The notes beneath the pieces are model-generated. The model did no database searches. It saw only the letters and a program-made list of their open reading frames with translations, and was not told the origin of the DNA. From Methylophilus sp. Leaf416 (GTDB lineage Bacteria > Pseudomonadota > Gammaproteobacteria > Burkholderiales > Methylophilaceae), in the NCBI RefSeq assembly GCF_001424665.1, contig NZ_LMQS01000003.1:357189-421188 (forward strand): a stretch of DNA of 64,000 nucleotides, read 5' to 3'. Shown in pieces: positions 7,899-16,600 of this stretch. The position numbers were made by a program, and so were the translations under genes. Each line of letters starts with the position of its first letter. The first letter of the stretch is position 1.

Positions 7899-8836
7899 GC
7901 CATGGTCTCCATCAGGTGGCGGCTGATCTCTTCGGCCTGCCACTGTGGCGCGAGCCATAACGGCGAGCGCGTGCCAGCTTTCATGAATTGTGAATTGAGC
8001 ATATGTTTCTGTTGTACTAGGTGAGCACCGATTTGCTGATGCAAATGCTTACGCAACATCCAGCTACGCTCTTCGCCGCTTTCCATATCCCGTAACCTCG
8101 CCCAGCCAAAAGCCGGCATTCCTTCCGTCGCAGACTGGTCACGTAGCACCACAGGAATCACATCGTGTGCTTGCGCGGCTTTAAGTGTTTGCTGTAATAG
8201 CGCCGTATCCCAATAAAAATCAGAGATTAAAAACACCAGCGCCCGTTGCGCGCCTATCTCCTCAATTGCCGCAGGGATTGCTGAGGCATTGCGCCCGGAC
8301 ACGGCATGATTGCTTTGCCAGTATCGCGTGATTTTTTCTGCCACGACTTGTGCGGTGCCGGTTTGAAAAGTAGGCAGGATTTGCCACGACGACTGCACAT
8401 CATCATTGGCGGCAGCCATGCCAAAAACATCCCCTTGCCGATTGGCTGACCAAGCCAGTGCAGTCACGAATTCGGTGACCTGCTGACGCATATTGGCCTC
8501 CCCCTGAAACAACATCGAGCTGGACACATCGACAATGGCAAATACGCGAACGGCAGCGCGTTCCAGGTAAGTCCTGACCAGCCATTGCTGGGGCACAGTG
8601 CGTACACTGGCGCGAATATCAATCCGCTTCGGGTCAGGACAGGCCAGCAGATTAGCGAAACCTGCAAAGTCACTGCCATTGCCGTGATGGGAAGTCAGGT
8701 TGGCACCCGCGTGATAAGTACGTGAGCGCCAGTGAATATTGTAGAAAAACTGGCGTGGCTCAAACGCAGCATGTACGCGAGCAGGTTGGCTTTGCATCGC
8801 TGAAAAATCTGCCGTGGAATGTGTGGAAATAGCCAT
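7895..8836 (-). CDS. mxaS: MxaS, DUF58/VWA-type protein
   Basis: About 313 residues from the ATG at 8836; a TTG at 8857 is an alternative, and neither has a strong Shine-Dalgarno. It has the DUF58 hallmark FYNIHWRSRTYHAG-type N-terminus and the strand AVRVFAIVDVSSSM with MIDAS DVSSS, followed later by ALVFLISDFYW. It is predicted cytoplasmic. MxaS belongs to the MoxR-associated DUF58 proteins and is encoded directly after its AAA+ partner mxaR, 32 bases away. Confidence 0.87.
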   Translation of the reverse strand: MAISTHSTADFSAMQSQPARVHAAFEPRQFFYNIHWRSRTYHAGANLTSHHGNGSDFAGFANLLACPDPKRIDIRASVRTVPQQWLVRTYLERAAVRVFAIVDVSSSMLFQGEANMRQQVTEFVTALAWSANRQGDVFGMAAANDDVQSSWQILPTFQTGTAQVVAEKITRYWQSNHAVSGRNASAIPAAIEEIGAQRALVFLISDFYWDTALLQQTLKAAQAHDVIPVVLRDQSATEGMPAFGWARLRDMESGEERSWMLRKHLHQQIGAHLVQQKHMLNSQFMKAGTRSPLWLAPQWQAEEISRHLMETMA

Positions 8837-8868
8837 AGGGAAACTGCCAGTAAACAAGCCAGAGCCGA

Positions 8869-9888
8869 TTAAGGCGCAGAGACTTTATCCAGCACCGCTT
8901 GCAGCAGCAGTGGCGCAAGTCGCTCGTGTTGCAAAGCATAAGCGCCATTGAAAAACACACGGTGCTTGACCACTACAGTCCATACCGCGCGAATATCATC
9001 CGGAGTGAGGTAATCGCGGCCTTCCAGCCAGGCACGTGTGCGTGCGCTACGCATCAGCATCGCCATACCGCGGGGGCTGGCACCACCAGCTAGTAATCGC
9101 GACATATCGACATCGGGCAATTGGATACCTGCTGCCATAGGGTCTTTCAGTACACGCCATAATTCAACTACATAGTTTTGCAATGGTATTTCTGCCCGTA
9201 CCGACGCCTGCACAGCTTCAGCGACGATGTTCAACTGGTCATAAGGCGTTAATCCTGAAGGTGACCGACTGATGAGCGCATCGACATCGTAATAGCGGGT
9301 ATCAAACATTAATGCTCGCTGCAGTTCCGGCTCATCCGGTGCTTGCACCGAAATCTCCATCAGGAAACGGTCACGCGCCGCTGCTGGTATTTCAAACGTT
9401 TCTTCACGCTCCAGCCGGTTACGGTCAGCAAACACAGTCAGGTGCGGGAAATGATACTCACGGTTAAATGCATTGACTGACCGCTCAGCCATTAACCGTA
9501 AAAACAAGGCATGCGCCTGTGGCCGGGCACGATTGATCTCGTTAAAGAAAAACACCGCCAGTGCCTCTTCATGCTGCAGTAACGGGCCAGGCTTAACCGC
9601 GGCCTGCCCCTGCTCATTGATGAACGCGTTGTAGAGAAAGTCGCTGGGCATCAGATCGATGGCCCCTTCGATACGCTGATAGCCACCTCCCAGCAGATGC
9701 GCAGCCGCCCGCAATAAAGTGGTTTTGCCTACGCCGACATCGCCTTCCAGCAACACATGTCCACGCGAGAAAATGGCAATTGTCAGTGCACGGATTTGTG
9801 CCGGCATCCCGACAACCACTGCATTCAACGCCTGCTCAAAAGCCAACGCGCGCTCACGCCAGGCTGGTAATTCAATTTTATTTTGCAT
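8869..9888 (-). CDS. mxaR: MxaR, MoxR-family AAA+ ATPase
   Basis: 339 residues from the ATG at 9888 (MQNKIELPAWRERAL). Walker A is GDVGVGKTT (49-57), Walker B and the MoxR-specific segment are AVFFFNEINR (111-120), and the C-terminal lid has GGASPRGMAMLMRSARTRAW. The length is usual for MoxR. It acts as an ATP-driven chaperone with the VWA proteins MxaS, MxaC and MxaL in methanol dehydrogenase maturation. A 283-base gap with an inverted repeat separates it from mxaI, so the maturation genes may have their own promoter. Confidence 0.92.
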   Translation of the reverse strand: MQNKIELPAWRERALAFEQALNAVVVGMPAQIRALTIAIFSRGHVLLEGDVGVGKTTLLRAAAHLLGGGYQRIEGAIDLMPSDFLYNAFINEQGQAAVKPGPLLQHEEALAVFFFNEINRARPQAHALFLRLMAERSVNAFNREYHFPHLTVFADRNRLEREETFEIPAAARDRFLMEISVQAPDEPELQRALMFDTRYYDVDALISRSPSGLTPYDQLNIVAEAVQASVRAEIPLQNYVVELWRVLKDPMAAGIQLPDVDMSRLLAGGASPRGMAMLMRSARTRAWLEGRDYLTPDDIRAVWTVVVKHRVFFNGAYALQHERLAPLLLQAVLDKVSAP

Positions 9889-10059
9889 ACACACCAACTC
9901 TAATGAAACAGGCCACTGCCGACTGCATACAATCGACACCGGTTTGCCACATACCAAGGAATGAAACTGGCAACAGACATAACGCAAGTTGTCTGGGGAA
10001 ACACTGAATAATTGGCTACAGATGCAAATTGCAGCGTTGCGCGGTACTCAAAACCCTCA

Positions 10060-10089
10060 TGTACTTATATCTAAACTGCGATAAGTACA
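10060..10089. promoter_or_regulatory. Inverted repeat TGTACTTAT/ATAAGTACA between mxaI and mxaR
   Basis: A perfect 9-bp inverted repeat (10060-10068 and 10081-10089) with a 12-base spacer in the only long gap of the mxa cluster. No T-run follows on the minus strand, so an operator for the maturation genes, or an mRNA processing hairpin, is more likely than a terminator. Confidence 0.5.
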
Positions 10090-10171
10090 CTTCGGTTTCT
10101 GCGTGCTGCGTTTTGCCCTTTACACGTTCGCTCAACTATCCAGTACTTCCTTTTTGGGGGGAGACTTCAGA

Positions 10172-10447
10172 TTACTTCACGTCAAACACGAAATTACCGC
10201 TGGATTTTGCATTTGCAAGTCGTTTTGCGTTACGTTCATCCATCGCTTTAATCGACTGCTCTTGCTTGTTGAGTTCAACCGGATCATGTTTCGGGTCATA
10301 TTTCGAACCCGCAATTTTTTCCGGATAGCCAGGTTTGGCTTCCCAGCAGTTTCCTGGCTCTTTACAGTTTTGACCGTCATAAGCCAGAGCCTGATTGGAC
10401 ACTGAAAACACACTGGCAACTGCCAGTAATGCTAATACGTGTTTCAT
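10172..10447 (-). CDS. mxaI: MxaI, methanol dehydrogenase small (beta) subunit
   Basis: 91 residues from the ATG at 10447, chosen because GGAG sits just upstream and MKHVLALLAVASVFSVSNQALA is a clean signal peptide. The mature protein starts YDGQNCKEPGNCWEAKPGYP and contains the two cysteines that form the small-subunit disulfide, followed by the long lysine-rich helix that wraps the large subunit. It is secreted to the periplasm and assembles with MxaF as an alpha2-beta2 enzyme. It is the fourth gene of mxaFJGI. It supports a classical MxaFI enzyme, since XoxF enzymes lack this subunit. Confidence 0.95.
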   Translation of the reverse strand: MKHVLALLAVASVFSVSNQALAYDGQNCKEPGNCWEAKPGYPEKIAGSKYDPKHDPVELNKQEQSIKAMDERNAKRLANAKSSGNFVFDVK

Positions 10448-10516
10448 CACTTTCTCCTTCATCACAAATTAGCTGGTGTATTGTTTTCTATTAACGGATT
10501 GCCCACCAGCCTAACA

Positions 10517-10531
10517 ATCCGATAATCGGAT
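10517..10531. other. Short palindrome at the mxaG stop
   Basis: ATCCGAT-A-ATCGGAT (10517-10531) touches the last base of the mxaG stop codon, between mxaG and mxaI. It could be a transcript-stability or processing element, but a one-base centre makes it a better protein site than hairpin. Confidence 0.3.
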
Positions 10532-11139
10532 CAACCGTGTGGCGCTGCGCCACCGTTTTTGACGTTTTCTTCGGCCTGGTGGCGGATCCAGGCAATCACC
10601 AGCAGAATTTCATCTACCGTCATCCGGCCTTGCTGCGGGCCCATCATGCCGGCAGCGCCACCATAAATAGTTTCAAAAATGCCCTTATCGGTTTCGTTTT
10701 TAGGATAAGTCCAGTAATCATCCGCCAGCGCCGGGCCCAGCTTGCCTTCGGCCAGATGACCATGGCAGCCGGAACAGGCGGTGGAGAAAATCGTATAGCC
10801 TTTTTTCACTGCTTCCGCATCGCCGCGGTAGGGGTTATCGCCGGTGGCCATAAAGTGTTTCGCTTCAGGCGTAAAGGTTTCCCCCTCCATTGGCGAAAGA
10901 TCCAGCACATCGCCAGAAAGCGTGCCGCGAAACTCCTGTGCCGGGCCATCTTTCAACACCACTTTGGCAGCAGGTTTACTGGCAGCACTGTCCGCCTTGG
11001 CAGGTGATTCATCTTTGGCGCAAGCAACGGTAAGGAAAGCCGCCATCACCAGTCCCGATACACCAAACGTCATCGCCAGTTGTTGCTTCACGCGCCATGA
11101 TTGAGAACTTTGCGACGGGGATTGTTGAGATTCTTTCAA
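10531..11139 (-). CDS. mxaG: MxaG, cytochrome cL (electron acceptor of methanol dehydrogenase)
   Basis: About 202 residues, a class I c-type cytochrome with a single haem site CSGCH (in FSTACSGCHGHLAEGK) and a likely distal Met in AAGMMGPQQGRM. Electrons pass from PQQ in MxaFI to this protein and on to cytochrome cH. I chose the TTG at 11139 because GGAG lies 6 bases upstream. The annotated reading could also begin with the TTG at 11151, whose own codon overlaps that GGAG. The N-terminus has about 20 polar residues before the hydrophobic core MTFGVSGLVMAAFLTVACAKDE. That core offers both a signal peptidase I site (ACA) and a lipobox-like TVAC. It is followed by an Ala/Lys/Pro-rich linker. Confidence 0.93.
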   Translation of the reverse strand: MKESQQSPSQSSQSWRVKQQLAMTFGVSGLVMAAFLTVACAKDESPAKADSAASKPAAKVVLKDGPAQEFRGTLSGDVLDLSPMEGETFTPEAKHFMATGDNPYRGDAEAVKKGYTIFSTACSGCHGHLAEGKLGPALADDYWTYPKNETDKGIFETIYGGAAGMMGPQQGRMTVDEILLVIAWIRHQAEENVKNGGAAPHG

Positions 11140-11159
11140 TTCAAACTCCAAAAACGTGA

Positions 11160-12002
11160 TTAATTAATATTGAGTAACGGAATACCTTCATCCTTGAGGA
11201 TGGCGGTAATTTCAGCGCCCTGGGTGTCAATGACACGGTTGAGGGTTTCTACCAGTTCAGGATGCTGTTTGCTGACGCCCATGGCGACGTTGTAATGCAT
11301 GGGAATTTTTTCGCCATTGGTCTTTTTGGCAGTGTCTTCCACCATCACCATATTCAATGGCACTTCAGAGGCGCGCACGTAGCGTGCGGCTTCAGGCGCC
11401 CACAACATCGCCATATGCAGGTGCATATTTGAAACATCATTCACCAGCCGCGATGGCTCGACGTGCACGTAACGGTTACGCGTGGACTGGAAATTCTGGA
11501 TTTCGGTGAAGTAATCAAACATATCGTCAAAACGGTTGATTTGCAGCAACATGTTTTTGCCAGGGCTATCCGGCATGACACCGATACGGAAATTCTTTTC
11601 CTTTAAATAGGGGTGGTCCCAGGAAGTGATATCGATCTCACGGTCTTTGCGGGTGATAAACACATACCCGGAGCTGTAATAAGGTTTAGTGGTCAATACA
11701 CGTGGGTCACTCGGGTCGGTACCAATCAATACATCGCATTTGCCCTCCTCCATGTCTTTCTGCAGCGTCAGCGGATTGGTCCACCAGAAATAATTAACCG
11801 GGACATTCAATGATTTGCCAATCACCGCCGCAATCTTGTTTTCAAAGCCTTGCTTCTGGTCATTGGAAAAAGGTAATTCGGATTTGCCGGCACAGATATT
11901 CAGTGCGCTGGCAGCATGTGCTGGGAATGCAAACACGCTTAGTGTGACTGATAGGCAAATGCTCAACCAGGTACGACGATTTTTTTCAACTTCAGGAAAC
12001 AT
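11160..12002 (-). CDS. mxaJ: MxaJ, periplasmic methanol dehydrogenase assembly protein
   Basis: 280 residues; the signal peptide ends near FPAHA and is followed by a solute-binding-protein type 3 fold (LNICAGKSELPFSND, CDVLIGTDPSDPRVL, TTKPYYSSGYVF). MxaJ is a periplasmic binding-protein homologue required for active methanol dehydrogenase and always lies between mxaF and mxaG. The start ATG at 12002 has a purine-rich GGAGAAGAGAG upstream. A strong hairpin separates it from mxaF. Confidence 0.92.
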   Translation of the reverse strand: MFPEVEKNRRTWLSICLSVTLSVFAFPAHAASALNICAGKSELPFSNDQKQGFENKIAAVIGKSLNVPVNYFWWTNPLTLQKDMEEGKCDVLIGTDPSDPRVLTTKPYYSSGYVFITRKDREIDITSWDHPYLKEKNFRIGVMPDSPGKNMLLQINRFDDMFDYFTEIQNFQSTRNRYVHVEPSRLVNDVSNMHLHMAMLWAPEAARYVRASEVPLNMVMVEDTAKKTNGEKIPMHYNVAMGVSKQHPELVETLNRVIDTQGAEITAILKDEGIPLLNIN

Positions 12003-12027
12003 TTGCTCTCTTCTCCGTACTTAGAGA

Positions 12028-12068
12028 ACAGGATGACCGGCCATCCTTGCGTCTGACGGCCATCCTGT
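12028..12068 (-). terminator. Hairpin in the mxaF-mxaJ gap (attenuator or processing stem)
   Basis: ACAGGATG-CCG (12028-12039) pairs with CGG-CATCCTGT (12057-12068), with one bulged or mismatched position. A competing smaller hairpin GGATG/CATCC lies inside the left half. No T-run follows in the mxaF direction, so partial attenuation or 3'-end protection of the mxaF message is more likely than full termination. Confidence 0.6.
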
Positions 12069-12096
12069 ACACTACATCAACAGGTTCACTGTCTGA

Positions 12097-13893
12097 TTAC
12101 AGACTGAACACCATCAGGCCACCGCCCATTTGTGTGTGGTTTTGCAGTTCTTTGAACGCACCAACCGCACCCAAACCGGCACTAGGGTCAGTCAGGTCAA
12201 ATACCAGACCAACACCTGGCCAGCCGCCAACACCATACATGCTGCCAACGTACTGTTTGCCTTTGTAGGAGTAAGTCATAGGAGAACCGATACCACCGGA
12301 TGGCATCTTGAAGTTCCACAGTTCTTTACCGTCTTTGTTATCCAAAGCCTTCAGGTAACCGTCCAGTGTTGCGTACCAGACCAAGCCGCCTTTGGTGTAC
12401 AAAGTACCGCCCCAGGCCGCGAATTTCTCCCACTTGGTCCATTTAGCTTTACCAGTCGTCAGGTCAAATGCGCGGATCTGGCCCATTTCTTTCTTGGTCG
12501 GGCCGTTAGGTCCTGGGTACATCGCCAGGGTTGCGCCCACGAAGAACTGACCTGCACGGTATGGCAGCATGAACGGCTCCCAATCCATACAAATGTGGTT
12601 CAGGCCTGCGTACAAGGTACGGCTTTCAGGATCGTAAGAATCAACACCCTGGTTGTGGAAGCCCATCGCTGATGGACAAATATTGGTACCTTTATGGTCC
12701 ATACGGGTGGCAAACTCAGGATCACGGACTGGTGTACCGGTTTTCAGGTCCACTTTCTTGAACACGTTCACGGCCGGATCCACTTTTTCAGCAACGATCA
12801 GGCTGCCGTTCTCGCGGTTCAATGTGTACAGAATACCGTTACGGTCGATGTGGCTCAGCAGCGGAGTCACTTTGCCGTTGACCGGCTGGTCAGTCAGCAC
12901 CATCTGGTTCACACCAGCAAAATCCCACTCGTCATGAGGTGTTTTCTGGTAGCCCCATTTAGCCATACCGGTGTCCAGGTCACGGCCCCAGATCGTCATG
13001 GTCCACTTGTTGTCGCCAGGACGCATGGTTTCGTTCCATGGTGCCGGGTTGCCTGAACCGTAGTAGAACAGGTTCAATTTAGGATCATAGGCATACCAGC
13101 CCCAGTTTGTACCGCCACCAATTTTCCAGGCATCGCCTTCCCAAGTTTTTGTACCCAGGCCGAATTGACCGTAGTGTGGATTGTCTTTGTTGAAGTCTTT
13201 TGCCAGACGCACAGAGTCATCAGAACCGGTCGCAAATGCACGCCATTTCAACTCACCTGTTTTCAGGTCAAAGGCATTCACAGCGCCACGTACACCCAGC
13301 TCAGCCCCTGAACAACCGATCAGTACCGTGTCTTTAGCGACGAATGGTGCCTGTGTCAGTGTGGAACCCACTTTTGGATCACATACTTCCACTTCCCAGT
13401 TGGTTTTACCGGTTTTAGCATCCAGCGCCAGCAAGCGGCCATTGGCCTGTTTCTTCACGATTTGACCAGCGCCATATGCCAGGCCGCGGTCAACCACGTC
13501 ACAGCACATCACTGCTTTGGTTGAAGCATCTTGCTTGGGTTTATGCTGCCAGACGATTTTGCCCGGGTCGCTTAAATTCAATGCGTATGTATTGTTAGGA
13601 AACGCAGAGTGGATGTACATCATGTCACCAATGACCAATGGCGCACCTTCGTGACCATTCAGTACACCGGTGGAGAATGACCACGCCGCTTTTACGTTTT
13701 TAACGTTGGATTTGTTGATTTGCGCGAGTGGGCTGTTGTGCTGGCTATAATAGCCACCCGTTGCAATCGGCCATGCACCCGGGGTATTCACCACCTTGTC
13801 CAGGTCTGCATCTGCCATGGCCAGGCCGGAAAAGCTGGCGAACAAGCCTCCGACCAAAGCACCAATAATGGCGCCAGATGATTTTACTTTCAT
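12097..13893 (-). CDS. mxaF: MxaF, PQQ methanol dehydrogenase large subunit (Ca type)
   Basis: 598 residues, the normal length for this family. A signal peptide ends near SGLAMA; the quinoprotein beta-propeller follows, with the adjacent-cysteine disulfide C130-C131 (VMCCDVV) and tryptophan-docking repeats (for example [21 protein letters not shown] blades). The catalytic Asp is D324 in [10 protein letters not shown]. The residue two positions later is Ala326, the mark of Ca-type MxaF; lanthanide-type XoxF has Asp there. The enzyme oxidises methanol to formaldehyde in the periplasm with MxaI and passes electrons to MxaG. A strong Shine-Dalgarno (AGGAGAAAG) precedes the ATG. It is first in the cluster and divergent from a two-component system. 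Confidence 0.97.
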   Translation of the reverse strand: MKVKSSGAIIGALVGGLFASFSGLAMADADLDKVVNTPGAWPIATGGYYSQHNSPLAQINKSNVKNVKAAWSFSTGVLNGHEGAPLVIGDMMYIHSAFPNNTYALNLSDPGKIVWQHKPKQDASTKAVMCCDVVDRGLAYGAGQIVKKQANGRLLALDAKTGKTNWEVEVCDPKVGSTLTQAPFVAKDTVLIGCSGAELGVRGAVNAFDLKTGELKWRAFATGSDDSVRLAKDFNKDNPHYGQFGLGTKTWEGDAWKIGGGTNWGWYAYDPKLNLFYYGSGNPAPWNETMRPGDNKWTMTIWGRDLDTGMAKWGYQKTPHDEWDFAGVNQMVLTDQPVNGKVTPLLSHIDRNGILYTLNRENGSLIVAEKVDPAVNVFKKVDLKTGTPVRDPEFATRMDHKGTNICPSAMGFHNQGVDSYDPESRTLYAGLNHICMDWEPFMLPYRAGQFFVGATLAMYPGPNGPTKKEMGQIRAFDLTTGKAKWTKWEKFAAWGGTLYTKGGLVWYATLDGYLKALDNKDGKELWNFKMPSGGIGSPMTYSYKGKQYVGSMYGVGGWPGVGLVFDLTDPSAGLGAVGAFKELQNHTQMGGGLMVFSL

Positions 13894-14159
13894 ACTTTCT
13901 CCTAATCTCTCAAGAATGCGTTTTACGTGGTGTCACGGGCATCCCCCCGAATGCCGCAGTTCACGACCGAAATTGTTAATAATTTGCAACAAAGGCAATA
14001 GATGAAAGATTCCCTATGATGGCTTCAAGAATTCATTCGTGAAGACTGGCTATTAACGGGAATTTTTCACGGGGTGCTGGCGATGGATGTGGTCTATAGT
14101 TGCGCAAGTCGGGAGCAAGATGCTCTCAGCGCAGTTTTTAAGTCTTTGGTCCTTTAGTT
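13894..14159. promoter_or_regulatory. Divergent control region mxaF / histidine kinase
   Basis: 266 bases between divergent starts. It must hold the mxaF promoter (minus) and that of the kinase operon (plus). Visible elements are a short stem GGCAT/ATGCC (13938-13955) in the mxaF leader and a GAGC/GCTC hairpin near 14112-14124. I could not fix -35/-10 boxes with confidence on either strand. Confidence 0.55.
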
Positions 14160-15599
14160 ATGCATTCTTATAACCGGTCTATCCCTGTGGTTGATGTCAC
14201 TCATAAATTCGGCAAACAAAAAATCGCCACACCAACATTGGGCAGGTTTACATTAGGCCGCCCAGGCCAGGACACGCTCATCGTGATCGCGGGCGTGATA
14301 CTGACGTTCTTTCTCTCCTCACAGTTTGATTTGGCCGAGCGCATCAATGCGTGGTTACTTACCTATGAATACGCTCAACTGGATGAAATCCCGCTGACTT
14401 TATTTGTATTTGTGCTGTTGAGTGTGTGGTTTGGTCAGCGGCGCATGCGCGAAATTAATGCAGAAATCCAGCGCCGCAAGCAAACCGAGTTGCAATTAAG
14501 TAACAGCCAGTTGCTGTATAAAACATTATTCGACGGTGATTTAACCGGCAATGTCGTGCTGGATTTAAATGGCAATATCGGCATGCATAATCGCGCGTTT
14601 GACCGTATCTGCCGTTTGCTCGACACAGACAGCAATGCCCGCCGCCTGTTTGCCTTTGACTGGGCAGAATTTGTCATCCAATTACAGCAGCATCAGGAAA
14701 TCAATTTCAGCAAACTGCAGATCCAGCGTCCTGATGGCCTGCCCTGCTATGTCGGTGCGCGGTTTGTATATGTCCCGGCAGAGGGAAATACCAGCGAAAA
14801 AAATAGTGCTGCAATCCACGGTTACCTGGTCGATATGACTGAGCAATGCCTGGTAGAACTGGATCTGGAACGCACCCTGAATGAAAACCGTATCCTGGCG
14901 CGCCATGCCATGCAGGTACAGGAACAGGAACGCAAATACATCGCCAGTGAAATCCATGATGAAACCGGCCAGTATCTGACTGCGATACGCATGGATGCGC
15001 TGGCTCTGCAAAAAAGTACCCCGGCGCAAGCCAATGTGATTGCCGTCAGGATCGCTTCGAATACCCAGCATGTGCAGCAATCCATTCGCGTGCTGATCAA
15101 GCATCTGCGGCCACCGGCACTGGATTCACTTGGCTTGATCGGTGCAGTTGAGCGCCTGATTAATGACTGGAAAAAACTCAATACGCAGGTGGAATGCCAT
15201 GTGCAACTGGACACCAGCGAGCATGTGTTGAGCGAAGATATTAATATTGTTGCCTTCCGTGTCGTGCAAGAGGCGTTGACCAATATCACGCGTCATGCAC
15301 ATGCCAGCGAAATATGGATAGACATTCAGGTAATCAAGCGGCAAGAAGTGCCTATGCTGCAGATCGAAATTCGTGACAACGGCAAAGGCATGGATACCAC
15401 GCAATCTACCGAAGGGGTCGGCCTGGTTGGTATGCGCGAACGCATTGAGTCACAGCAAGGCAGCTTCAAACTGATGAGCGGCCTGGATGCCGGCACGCTG
15501 ATCACCGGATTGATTCCGTTACAAGGGCAAAGACAGTCATCGTCCCGGCCCGCCACTTTACCGTCTGACTCAGGAGTAAATGAATATGCCACATCCTAA
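14160..15599 (+). CDS. NarL-type sensor histidine kinase divergent from mxaF
   Basis: 479 residues. Two membrane helices (about 37-55 and 78-92) enclose a very short external loop; then come a PAS-like domain (about 115-230), a HisKA_3 dimerisation helix with the phospho-acceptor H266 in ERKYIASEIHDETGQ, and a HATPase_c domain with NGKGMD and GLVGMRERIE. It phosphorylates the LuxR-type regulator encoded two genes downstream (inference from the operon). Its placement, back to back with mxaF, matches regulators of methanol dehydrogenase expression such as Paracoccus MoxYX. The signal it senses cannot be told from sequence; the tiny external loop suggests detection within the membrane or cytoplasm (PAS). 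Confidence 0.88.
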   Translation: MHSYNRSIPVVDVTHKFGKQKIATPTLGRFTLGRPGQDTLIVIAGVILTFFLSSQFDLAERINAWLLTYEYAQLDEIPLTLFVFVLLSVWFGQRRMREINAEIQRRKQTELQLSNSQLLYKTLFDGDLTGNVVLDLNGNIGMHNRAFDRICRLLDTDSNARRLFAFDWAEFVIQLQQHQEINFSKLQIQRPDGLPCYVGARFVYVPAEGNTSEKNSAAIHGYLVDMTEQCLVELDLERTLNENRILARHAMQVQEQERKYIASEIHDETGQYLTAIRMDALALQKSTPAQANVIAVRIASNTQHVQQSIRVLIKHLRPPALDSLGLIGAVERLINDWKKLNTQVECHVQLDTSEHVLSEDINIVAFRVVQEALTNITRHAHASEIWIDIQVIKRQEVPMLQIEIRDNGKGMDTTQSTEGVGLVGMRERIESQQGSFKLMSGLDAGTLITGLIPLQGQRQSSSRPATLPSDSGVNEYATS

Positions 15600-15939
15600 A
15601 TGGTTAGCTTTGATTGCGCTGGCTTTGCCTTTGATGGTCTCTGCCAAAGAATTAAAAACCGAAGAGCGCCCTTTTCTTGATGCTTACAGTGGCAGGTCAC
15701 GCCAGTATGTAGAAGAAAATTTGGGCAAACCGGTCAAAAAAGAAACAGCTATCAAGCCGCACAATGCAGACCAGATTTTGCAGGAAAAAGGCCAGGCGAT
15801 TTCAGGCAATGGTGAAAATGTCGAAATGTGGTATTACCGCGGCAAAATCCAGTACGCACCCAATAAGTACTTCAATACCGCCGAACTGACATTCGCCAAT
15901 GACAAGTGCGTCAACATTACCTTTGCCAACAAGAAATAA
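15586..15939 (+). CDS. Small exported protein between kinase and response regulator
   Basis: 117 residues from the ATG at 15586, preferred over the ATG at 15580 because the GGAG at 15573-15576 is 9 bases from it and only 3 from the other. The signal peptide is MPHPKWLALIALALPLMVSA. The mature part begins KELKTEERPFLDAYSGRSRQY and ends with a Lys-rich strand pair containing one Cys (ANDKCVNITF). I do not recognise the family. It overlaps the kinase gene by 14 bases and ends 6 bases before the response regulator, so it is very likely co-translated with them and may be a periplasmic input partner of the kinase. Confidence 0.75.
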   Translation: MPHPKWLALIALALPLMVSAKELKTEERPFLDAYSGRSRQYVEENLGKPVKKETAIKPHNADQILQEKGQAISGNGENVEMWYYRGKIQYAPNKYFNTAELTFANDKCVNITFANKK

Positions 15940-15945
15940 GCGCGT

Positions 15946-16578
15946 ATGGCAAAAGTAATGATTGCTGATGATCATGCCATGCTGAGACAAGGTCTGCGTA
16001 CCTTGCTTGAGCAGGCTAATCACGACGTGACCACCGATGCGCTGAATGGTGAAGAAGCCTGCGTTCTGGTAGAAAAGCATCATCCCGAGCTATTAATTCT
16101 CGATCTGGATATGCCAGGCATAGGTGGGCTGGAGACACTGAAACGTATATTGCACCGCAAACCGCAAATGCGGGTGCTGGTGTTCAGCATGCATGATGAT
16201 TGCATCTATGCGACCCGCGCCATCCAGGCCGGTGCACGCGGCTATGTGACTAAAACAGAGCCACCGGAAATCGTATTGGAAGCTGTGCAAAAAATACTGA
16301 AAGGCGGACGTTACATCAATAACGACCTAGCACAAAGCTTATCCATGTATCACCTGGAGAGCCCGGAAAATCCGATTCAAAGATTGTCGCCGCGCGAATT
16401 TGAAGTGTTCAGGCGCATTGCACAGGGAGAAGCCCTGGCTGCCATCGCCAAGGGTATGCATATCGGTTACAAAACCGTGGCCAATATTCAAACCAATGTC
16501 CGGCAAAAGCTCGGGGTGGAAACCACCGGCCAGGTGGTGCATATCGCGGTACGCTTCGGCATTATCAAAGGCCTGTAG
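15946..16578 (+). CDS. LuxR/NarL-type response regulator
   Basis: 210 residues: receiver domain with acidic pair D8-D9, phospho-acceptor D53 in LILDLDMPG, and K103 in YVTKTE. A C-terminal LuxR helix-turn-helix follows, beginning LSPREFEVFRRIAQGEALAAIA. It pairs with the kinase at 14160-15599. The placement next to mxaF suggests control of methanol dehydrogenase genes, like MxaB of Methylobacterium or MoxX of Paracoccus; the exact orthology is not settled here. Confidence 0.9.
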   Translation: MAKVMIADDHAMLRQGLRTLLEQANHDVTTDALNGEEACVLVEKHHPELLILDLDMPGIGGLETLKRILHRKPQMRVLVFSMHDDCIYATRAIQAGARGYVTKTEPPEIVLEAVQKILKGGRYINNDLAQSLSMYHLESPENPIQRLSPREFEVFRRIAQGEALAAIAKGMHIGYKTVANIQTNVRQKLGVETTGQVVHIAVRFGIIKGL

Positions 16579-16600
16579 CGCCGTCTTCTGGATATCCAAT

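Noticed and set aside
6984..7958. Longer mxaA start at 7958
   Set aside because: The extension overlaps mxaS deeply and lacks a signal peptide; the ATG at 7898 in an ATGA overlap fits better.
12097..13893. Possibility that the methanol dehydrogenase is lanthanide-dependent XoxF
   Set aside because: The residue two positions after the catalytic Asp is Ala (DFA), and mxaI, mxaG and the Ca-insertion genes mxaA, K, L are present, so it is MxaF.
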